From: Anaeramoeba flamelloides
Taxonomy: Eukaryota > Metamonada > Anaeramoebidae
Assembly: GCA_027625915.1 (NCBI GenBank)
Contig: JANTQA010000042.1
Location: 5,406,001-5,470,000 of the forward strand
DNA: 64,000 nt
Direction: 5' to 3'
Shown: positions 56,775 to 64,000 of the stretch, piece by piece
How the letters are laid out: the number at the start of each line of letters is the position of its first letter
How positions within the stretch are numbered: position 1 is the first letter of the stretch
Made by a program: the position numbers and the translations under genes
Notes under the pieces: model-generated
What the model was told of the DNA's origin: nothing
What the model saw: only the letters and a program-made list of their open reading frames with translations
Database searches by the model: none

Positions 56775-57149
56775 TTAATACTCATCGTCTTCATAATCGT
56801 CGTCACCAAACAAAACAGAAACACCAAGTGAAGCAAATAAAACAACAACTTGAAGAGAAATGCCAGCAACAAATGGCTTAACACCAGTTAAACACTGTTG
56901 TGAGGTATCTGATGAAGTACAAGGAAAGTATAATGTGTTTGCAACAATGATTGCAAGAATAATAAAGATCAAATAGAGAAGATCAAAAACTTTTTGAACA
57001 TTCTTGGTTATCATATCCTTGATGGCTAAAGGCAAATAAAAAAAAGTTAATAAGCCTAAAATGACAACAACAAAGGTGGGCAATGGATATGAATCTTGTA
57101 AGTGGCTTTTGTACACACCATAACTAATTACGGTCATTAACCAAAATAT
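56775..57149 (-). CDS. Four-helix membrane protein, MARVEL-like, last exon
   Basis: The exon runs from 57149, after a T-rich acceptor ending TTTTTAG, to the stop at 56775: 124 codons plus stop, opening IFWLMTVISYGVYK. Hydrophobic segments lie at the very start, at TFVVVILGLLTFFYLPLAI, at FDLLYLIFIILAIIVANTLY and at PFVAGISLQVVVLFASLGV. A loop with two Cys (CTSSDTSQQC) sits between helices 3 and 4, and the cytosolic end is acidic (GDDDYEDDEY). This layout fits MARVEL-type vesicle or membrane-junction proteins, but no diagnostic motif fixes the family. The first ATG in the exon is at 57137; since the frame is open to the acceptor, an upstream exon probably supplies the start. I could not find it. 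Confidence 0.6.
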   Translation of the reverse strand: MFWLMTVISYGVYKSHLQDSYPLPTFVVVILGLLTFFYLPLAIKDMITKNVQKVFDLLYLIFIILAIIVANTLYFPCTSSDTSQQCLTGVKPFVAGISLQVVVLFASLGVSVLFGDDDYEDDEY

Positions 57150-57509
57150 CTAAAAAAAAAAAAAAAAAAAAAAAAGATTTGGAATTAAAACAAAAAGCTA
57201 TGAAAGGTTTTGTTGGGATTAATTGAAGCAGAAAATTTACGAAGTTAAATAAATGTAAAAATATGAGAATCCTGGATTTTTTTGTTAAGTTCATCTTTGG
57301 GTTGTTTGGAAAAGGAATTTGAAAAAAAATAAAACATTTTGAAAAATTTTTAAGGTTGAATATTGATTCAGAATTTTGTTAAGACAACATAGAGCATAGA
57401 CTTCATAAAAGATATTATTAAAATATCGCATCCGTGCATAAACCAAACTTTAAATCAATTTGATAAATATTTCACTTTGAAAAGAATTAGTGATTATTAA
57501 AATATTTTC

Positions 57510-58060
57510 ATATCTGAAATGTTAAATGAGGAATATCATATCAAAGAATAATTTTAAGTGGATCAATAAAAAATGTTCAAAAATGTAAAAATTAAAACCG
57601 GTGTTTAAAATACTGTTATCAATATAATGAGTGTAGAAAAGACTCATCTGTGTTAAAAAATAAAAAGTGTGCTTTTTTGTTATAGAAGACTTATTCATTA
57701 AATAATCCAAGAAACTGACAATAAATCCTAAGTAAATATGGTACGGTGTCTTAAAGTTCTATTATTTAAAAAGAAATTGTAAAAATAAAGGATTTAATTG
57801 AAAAATTTACTCAAAAAATTGATAAGTATTTGTTATCAATCAAAAAAATAAAAAAAAATTTCCAAAATAATAATAACATTGTTCAAAATTTCAACAAATT
57901 GCATTCATTATTTAAAATTTATTGAACATATCAATGAGTTTACTTTCAAAATAGATTTGAACTTATGTATACTACTAGATAATCAATTAGGCGTTGGATT
58001 TGAACAAGAAAAAAAATCACTTATGATATTTTGAAATACGGATTATAGTTGTCGGTAAGG
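57510..58060 (+). repeat. Dispersed repeat family XY, copy 3
   Basis: It matches 2400-2945 in order: GTGTGCTTTTTTGTTATAGA, CTTAAAGTTCTATTATTTAA, TTGAACTTATGTATACTA, GAAATACGGATTATAG. It forms an inverted pair with 58610-58965. Confidence 0.6.
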
Positions 58061-58609
58061 TATTATTTAAATCATTCTAAAAAGAAAAAATCTTCACCTC
58101 ATTTACTATATTTTATTCTTTAATAAATTGAATTCTCTCAGAAGTAAGTTCTAATTTGTCACTCGAATATAGAAAGTAAAATGAAAATGAAGTAAAAATC
58201 ATTCCTATTTATGTTGAAAATTCATCAAAATCGAAATAAATTATTATAAAATATTTCCATTTTTGTAAATCGTATAATTTCTACTTATATACCATTTCTT
58301 GACAAATAGTATTTTGAATATCAACTAATTTTATAAAAGTTTCTGAACATTTTAATGATTAAAATATTTCATCGATAGCTAATTATAACCAAATATAATT
58401 AATGAAATATCGAAGTAAAGATTTTCAAACCTTTAGTGTAATTTATCAGTAATTCAAATGCTAATTATGAAAATAAATAGAAATTTTAGTACCAATGCAT
58501 AAAAATACAATAAAATAAAATTCTATTCTGTTCTGAATAAGTCACTCAAAAAACCGTCTACAAAGCATAAAGAATATATTTCAAAATAAAACTTGTGCTT
58601 CTTTTTCCA
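58061..58609. other. Spacer between two inverted XY repeats
   Basis: Contains a degraded CTGATAAATT-family element whose right end AATTTATCAGTA lies at 58440-58451. Its left end could not be placed. No gene. Confidence 0.4.
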
Positions 58610-58965
58610 ACTTGTTGGAATACAGTATCCAAATTATTCTTCAATAGTATATCCAAAATCAAATCAATATTGTATTTAATCCCCTTGTGACTTGAAGTAA
58701 ATTATGAATTGCATTTGTTAAAATTTACCTATTTTTCCTCAATTTTTTTGATATAAAAAATTTAAAAAAACTATTACTTTAATGTTTCCAGAGAAACATT
58801 GTTCAATGTGATCTTTAATTTTAGAATATATTTTTAAAAGTTGAAAGTTCAGAAATCAATATAATATTTACTAAACGTTTATTGCCAGTTTCTTTGATCA
58901 TTTAATGCTTGACCTTGGAGAAAAAAGAAAAACACTCCCATTTTGTAACACTAGTTAAAAAAACG
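58610..58965 (-). repeat. Dispersed repeat family XY, copy 4 (reversed, partial)
   Basis: It carries CCAAAATCAAATCAATATTG, GAATTGCATTTGTTAAAATT, GCCAGTTTCTTTGATCATTT and AACACTCCCATTTTG in the reverse order of copy 3. Confidence 0.5.
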
Positions 58966-59602
58966 ATTATGGATTATTTTCACAACAAGACTAGAAGAAT
59001 TAATTTAATTTTTCAAAAATTGAAACTTAGATGATATAAAAAGTGTGTCAATTCAATAAAAAGTAAATTTGTGTTTATAAAAAACTTTAACAACATCAAA
59101 AGAAATTTATTTCAAATTATTTAGCCAAAATATCATAAAATAATGATTAAAAATCAACTACTAAACAAAAATTAGTTTTATTTTAAAGCAATTAAGAGAA
59201 TTCAATCTTTTTAAATATTTTACAACAAAATCATCAATTATGTAAAAATCTAAATCTCAATAAAAAATTTTAATTTTACAAACCCTCAAATTTAATTTTA
59301 TTTAAAAAAAAAAAAGAGAGAGAGAGAGCGAATGGAGAGTGTTTGATTAATATTATTAATATATCAAATAAAAAAAAAATCTAAATTTTTAAATAAATAA
59401 TATAATAATCAAGAAGATTGAACAAAAACAAAATTAAAATTAATAAATAAATATTTTTGAGTTTTTCCATAAAAAAATCAAATAAAAGACAAAAGAACGA
59501 AAAAAAAAAAAAAATAAATAAAAGAAAGAAAAAAAAATAAAAAGAAAGAAAAAAAAATAAAAAAGAAATGAATTAATAGATGTTACAGTTGATAAAAACA
59601 TT

Positions 59603-60985
59603 TTAAAATTTAGCTGATTTAAATTTTTTAACATCTTTCATGATTTCTTGGGCCTCTCTTAATAATAAAACGGTTCTCTTTAAACGTTGTCTTTTTTCCT
59701 TGATACCAGGATCTTCACTCATTATATCATCTAACAACTCTTCGTCATAAATTTTAACCATCAAGCTACTTTCTAATTCTCTTTTGACTGGGTTCACCAT
59801 TGAAAACATGATTGCCTTAGGAACTGAATCGAATAGGGTAATTTTTGCTGTTCTGAAATAACTAGATACAACTTCCCTTATTAACCAGATATCTTTATTT
59901 ATTTTCTTTCCGCCACCTCTACCGCCTTGGGCTGCCCTTTTAATGAAATTAACCCAATTTTTTAAGGACTTTTCATCATCTGCAAATAATTCAAGCATTG
60001 GACGGTTATGTAGAATTGATCTACCGGAAGGATGACGAATACGGAAATAACATTTATTGTTTAATGAAGTCAATGGATTTTTTTTCTTTCCAAAGATTCC
60101 TCGCTTTTGTTTTTGGTTAATTGGTGGTACTTTGGTGCCAACCCCCCCCTTTTGTTCTGGGTACACTTGTTGATTATTGTTATTATTATTATTTTGTTGA
60201 TTTTGATTTTGGTTTGGGTTATTTTCCCCAAAATTTTGATTAAGTGCTTTTTTAATATCTTCCCAGGTTTCAATTATACAGCCTTCCAATGGGATAACAC
60301 CCAGCGCTGTTGTACTATTTGGTCCAGAGTAATAAAATAATGTTCTAGCCTTTAGTACAAACCATCTCTGTTGCCATTTCTTGGATTTTCCACCCTTTTT
60401 AGTTAACCAAGATTCAAACAATTCACCGGTTTTATCTTCAGTATATTTCCTAATATGTAGATTCGGATGATCAAAATTAATATACGCCAATTCCATATTC
60501 ACCAATTTTGTGACTAAATCTAATGTTGGCTCTCTTAAACTGGAAACTAGATTTGTAGCAATATCCAAAATTCTTTCCTTCAGCATTGGGAACATTTCAA
60601 ATTGCTCGACTTTATTTGCAGTTGCCGTAATTATTTCAATTAATTCCTTTTCAACATTCAAGACACATTGCCGACATGGCTCCATTAATTTTGTAATACC
60701 AACTCTAATTGCCCAATGGAATGCCTTTTCAGGAACACCCAATCTTGAAATGGCACCTTCTGCATTTTGAATATAAATTTTGATCTTTTCATCAGTCAAA
60801 TCTTTCTCAAGTTGTAGTTTTTTAACATCACCTGGCAAACTGAAGATGAAATGTGCACGAATCCTTGCACCACCAACAATTCTTGTTGCAAAGCTTTGAT
60901 CTTTAATATCATCTACATCTGATGATGTTCCATCAATTAAATTTTTAAATTCTTGTGAAAAGCCTGAAAGTGAGCTAAATGCAAC
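59603..60985 (-). CDS. Dynamin, C-terminal exon: stalk, PH domain and GED (460 codons; 5' exons outside)
   Basis: The exon starts at 60985 after TTTAATAG and runs in one frame to TAA at 59603. Residues 1-175 are dynamin stalk (FSSLSGFSQEFKNLIDG, IVGGARIRAHFIFS, FPMLKERILDIATNLVSSL). Residues about 187-352 are a PH domain (ELFESWLTKKG, KKWQQRWFVLKARTLFYYSG) with a low-complexity insert of about 65 residues rich in Asn/Gln. Residues about 366-450 are the GTPase effector domain (DIWLIREVVSSYFR, FSMVNPVKRELESSL, RTVLLLREAQEIM). Dynamins assemble into helices that cut membrane necks; the PH domain binds phosphoinositides. It ends soon after the GED, so there is no proline-rich tail. The GTPase domain must lie upstream, beyond 61000 and probably beyond the window. 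An internal TTG (60838) is not the start. Confidence 0.93.
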   Translation of the reverse strand, partial: VAFSSLSGFSQEFKNLIDGTSSDVDDIKDQSFATRIVGGARIRAHFIFSLPGDVKKLQLEKDLTDEKIKIYIQNAEGAISRLGVPEKAFHWAIRVGITKLMEPCRQCVLNVEKELIEIITATANKVEQFEMFPMLKERILDIATNLVSSLREPTLDLVTKLVNMELAYINFDHPNLHIRKYTEDKTGELFESWLTKKGGKSKKWQQRWFVLKARTLFYYSGPNSTTALGVIPLEGCIIETWEDIKKALNQNFGENNPNQNQNQQNNNNNNNQQVYPEQKGGVGTKVPPINQKQKRGIFGKKKNPLTSLNNKCYFRIRHPSGRSILHNRPMLELFADDEKSLKNWVNFIKRAAQGGRGGGKKINKDIWLIREVVSSYFRTAKITLFDSVPKAIMFSMVNPVKRELESSLMVKIYDEELLDDIMSEDPGIKEKRQRLKRTVLLLREAQEIMKDVKKFKSAKF

Positions 60986-62322
60986 CTATTAAATATTTTT
61001 GTTTTGTGTTTTCGTACATGCATACATAAATAATTGTATAAGAAAAAAGAATTAAAGATTCAATAAACCAAGGAAAATGGTGAATGTTGATATATAAGAC
61101 TAGTTCTGTATTTTTCAAGAGTAGTTTATTTAAAATAATAACAATTGTTAAATTAAAAATTTTATTGTGGGAAAAATTATTGATTTAAGGATGTAAGCTT
61201 GAAAATAATGCTTAAGTTATGTTACAAAAACTGTACTTTCGTTTTTGTTTAAGTGTTTACTATCTTTTATTGTTAAAATTAAATTTCAAAAAAAATATTC
61301 TATTTCCGCAATCACAGAAAATACACCCTAAATTTAGATAAAAACAAAATTAATAAATGGAAAATTTCTAATAAGTAAAAAAATTCAATGTAACTAGTTT
61401 CTGTGATTTCTGTGAATATACAAAAAAAAAAAAAAAAATTGTTGAAAAAAAAAAAAAAAAAAAGTAAAAAACATGAGAAAGGATAATTACAGACACATAA
61501 TTTAATTAGGTTGTTTATTTTAAAAACTTTGAATTGAAGATTTTCAAAAATAAAAAAAAAAAATTATTAATTTATTCAATTAAATAGTTTTCTTAATAAT
61601 AACGGGCCTTGGAATGGGTAAAGATTATCTTGTATATAAAGTACGTTCTTGTTATTTTGGTTTTTATTTTACCGATCCAAGACTTTTTTTGATTTTTAAA
61701 GCTTTTTTAAAAATGAATTTTTTAAAAATCAGCTTTCAAAATTGTATTTGGTCAAATATACTTAGATACTTTAAAAAAAATAAAAGAAATTAAATATTTT
61801 TTTTAGATTTTGATTTAGTTTTGATTTTTTTTTTACTTATTTGGAAATTACAAAAATTGGGTTTCCAAAATTAAATAATTGGGAAAAGAATCTTTCGAAT
61901 CCACTTCTTTTTAGTTGAGGATTTGATAACAAGAATAACACGTTTTACACTCCTAAAAATAGAAAAAGTGGTTTTTTTCATTTTTAAAAAACTATCTTTG
62001 TAAAAGATTAAATTTTTGAAAAAAATTTTAAATGTTCAAAAAAATAATACTTCTGTTTTTTCGATTTTTAATATGTTGCCTATCATTTTTTGATCTTTTT
62101 TTTGATTTTATAATTTTTTCAACAACATTTTTTTTTTGATTCATTGAATATTTATCAAGGTTTTTATGAAAAATTCAATTTTCGTGAAAATGAAAAATAA
62201 AAAGAAAAAAATATCTTTTTAAGTGTGAGTAGATATGAAAATGAAAAGACAATGATTTTTTTGAAAATTTTGACTGGCTTGTTCCGTTTTTTTTAAAAAA
62301 AGTATTTTGGGGACTTTTGATA
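60986..62322 (-). other. Upstream dynamin intron (start of a stretch of at least 3 kb)
   Basis: No sequence resembling the rest of the dynamin stalk or GTPase domain is visible on the minus strand from here to 64000. A/T-rich with A runs at 61421-61462. No other feature. Confidence 0.55.
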
Positions 62323-62910
62323 TAAGGTATTTCCAAAACAGTGGTTCATTTTTTTTTTACATTTCATAAAAAATTCATCTTTGTTAGTGAGGGTATTCGT
62401 TAATTGGCAATACTAAATTAAGATTAATATTAATACCAATTGAATTAATGACTAAGATGTTTATTTCAAAATATTTTGGATGAAATATTTCCAAAAAATG
62501 ATAAAAAATCCATACTTTTTTTGGTGAAAACAATTTAGGACCAATTTCAATAAAAAAACTGGAAATATTGAAAGCGTACAAATGATTTTTTAAACATTCA
62601 AATAGCAGTTATATGTTTTCAATTCTATTTGAAAATTTGTTGAAATTAAACAAGTTAAGAAAACTATTTTTTCGATCAAAAAGAAAATAATTAACATCAA
62701 TTTTCACTCCTAAAAAATATCAGATGAAATCGAGATCATAAAATTAAATATATTTTCTTTAGGTAACACAATACTAAGAAAAAATTTGAATTGTTAACAA
62801 GAATAAATAAATGGTAGTTAATGATTTTGTATATTTAAATACTTTTTTGAAGATTGTGTTTAATAAATATATTTTAAAATAAATTTACCCCACTTTCTTG
62901 GAAATAGCTA
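62323..62910 (+). mobile_element. 590-bp MITE family, copy B, inserted in repeat R
   Basis: It runs from TAAGGTATTTCCAAAACAG to CACTTTCTTGGAAATAGCTA, TA outermost, 588 bp. The best-preserved copy; copies A (6428-7238) and C (41978-42570) follow it throughout. The left flank TTTTGATATA and right flank ATTTCATTCAGG together resemble CTGTGATATATGCCCTTCAG in the other copy of repeat R, so B entered R at a TA. Confidence 0.8.
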
Positions 62911-63985
62911 ATTTCATTCAGGATAGGATTGATATATTTTGGAAAAAATTCCTTTTTCCACAATTTAAAAAATATAACCACCCATCAACTATTTAAACCT
63001 CTGAAAAAACATGTTGATGAAACATAAAAATGAAAATATAAAAAAAAATTTTTTTACAGAATTTCTTAATTGTTTAAAATAAACTGAGTTTTTATGAAAA
63101 TGAACAGAGAGGATCCCGAAACAATTTGTGATATTTATGGGAATCATATTTTTCGTATAACCAACGAAGTGTAGAATTTCTTTTTAAACATTTACAATAA
63201 TAATAAAAAGGTTGTATTGAGTTGTTACAGATTATGGGTCTTTTTACCGTTTATTAAATTTTAGTTTCACAGAACTTTTATCTTTTGCCAATTCAAACCA
63301 AAAACCATTATTACCATTTGTTTTCGGAACCATCGACCTCAAAATAATTTTTTCTTATGAATTAGCATTTTAAGATTAAAAAAAAAAAAAAAAAACACAA
63401 ATCGCTCCCAAGAAATATGATTATGTTTAAAAATATAAGAATTTACACCTTTGTCTGCCATATCAATGAATATCATATTTTTGGTTGTTTAATCAACATT
63501 TATAACTTGTTTAATTTTATTATTTAAGATTTCGGATCTTTCTCTATAATTTCAGTTTTGTTTCTACATTCGTAATTTGTATTGTTGTTTAAATTAATGG
63601 ATTTGAGAAGAGCTATGGAGTCCAAAAAATTATTTCATCAAAAATGTTTAAAAATGTAAATTTTATATTCTTTATATAATTTTTTAACAAAATCACATTC
63701 ACTTTCAGACTACAAGTAGTTCAAATTTTCAAACATTACATAAAAAATTTTCCCGTTTTGAAAATTTTCGGAATCTGAAAAAGTTAATTGTAATTTCCTT
63801 CTTTATGAATTCTAAAAGGATCAAAAAGTAAAAAAACCAAAATGTTGATAAACAAACTTTAATTCCTGAAAATTTATTTTTAAAAACCCAAAATAGAGAA
63901 AGAATATTGGAAAGGGTGAGTCAATGGTCCTGAAGGTCAATTTTGTGATAAAAAACACTTTACTTTTTAAAAATTAATTTTAATC
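62911..63985. repeat. Undescribed 1-kb dispersed repeat R, copy 2
   Basis: Collinear with 16620-17750. On the minus strand the best-kept peptide (near 63265-63340) reads WFELAKDKSSVKLKFNKR, with VDGSENKW upstream in another frame; copy 1 keeps LFELAKKLSSV. No ends identified; it may continue past the window. It sits in the presumed dynamin intron, antisense to R copy 1 relative to the host gene. Confidence 0.6.
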
Positions 63986-64000
63986 AATTCTTATTTTTAA

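Noticed and set aside
62384-62581. 65-codon minus-strand frame
   Set aside because: It falls inside MITE copy B; the corresponding frame is broken in copies A and C.

Overview
The window is about three-quarters A+T and reads as nuclear DNA of a unicellular eukaryote. Its genes have GT-AG introns, low-complexity Lys/Asn/Gln/Glu runs and typically eukaryotic families: anoctamin, Ras, two-box HMG protein, PH-domain dynamin, TPR-like and C2-like fragments. I see no bacterial operons, ribosome-binding sites, tRNA, rRNA or CRISPR. The gene set and the composition of the Ras protein would suit an amoeboid protist such as Anaeramoeba or an amoebozoan. That is inference; the species cannot be fixed from sequence alone.

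Eight host genes or gene parts are supported. They are a C2-like 3' fragment (1-265, +), a TPR-like protein (4797-5896, +), a complete anoctamin/TMEM16 gene (10075-21175, +, four exons, 672 aa) and a complete Ras-family gene (24606-30316, -, three exons, 230 aa). Next come a Lys/Gln-rich protein with an AT-hook-like end (39480-40775, +) and a two-HMG-box protein with an RS-type tail (47985-52216, -, three exons, 277 aa). Last are a four-helix membrane protein (56775-57149, -, 5' incomplete) and the stalk, PH and GED parts of a dynamin (59603-60985, -), whose GTPase exons lie outside the window. The three multi-exon genes were assembled by reading across splice sites. In each case exon phases match, the total is a multiple of three, and the family motif runs across the joins.

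Introns fall into two sizes: short ones of about 117-146 bp, and very long ones of 3.2-4.9 kb that hold most of the mobile DNA. Anoctamin introns 2 and 3, Ras intron 2 and HMG intron 2 are each filled with decayed elements. An upstream dynamin intron of at least 3 kb is inferred.

The rest of the window is mostly decayed DNA transposons. The families are: a 550-bp mariner-type MITE (TIR near AACCCCAATTCAAAATTTTG) in at least six copies; an internally deleted Tc1/mariner element with transposase remains (45372-46415); a TACAGCC foldback family; a 590-bp MITE family in three copies; TTAA-flanked elements; elements with TIR CTGATAAATT, including a 791-bp near-perfect hairpin; an undescribed 1-kb repeat in two copies; and LINE 3' ends with poly(A) and a zinc-knuckle-like coding remnant. 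Many are nested. The clearest case is a 548-bp mariner MITE at 11330-13853 opened by two separate insertions inside an anoctamin intron.
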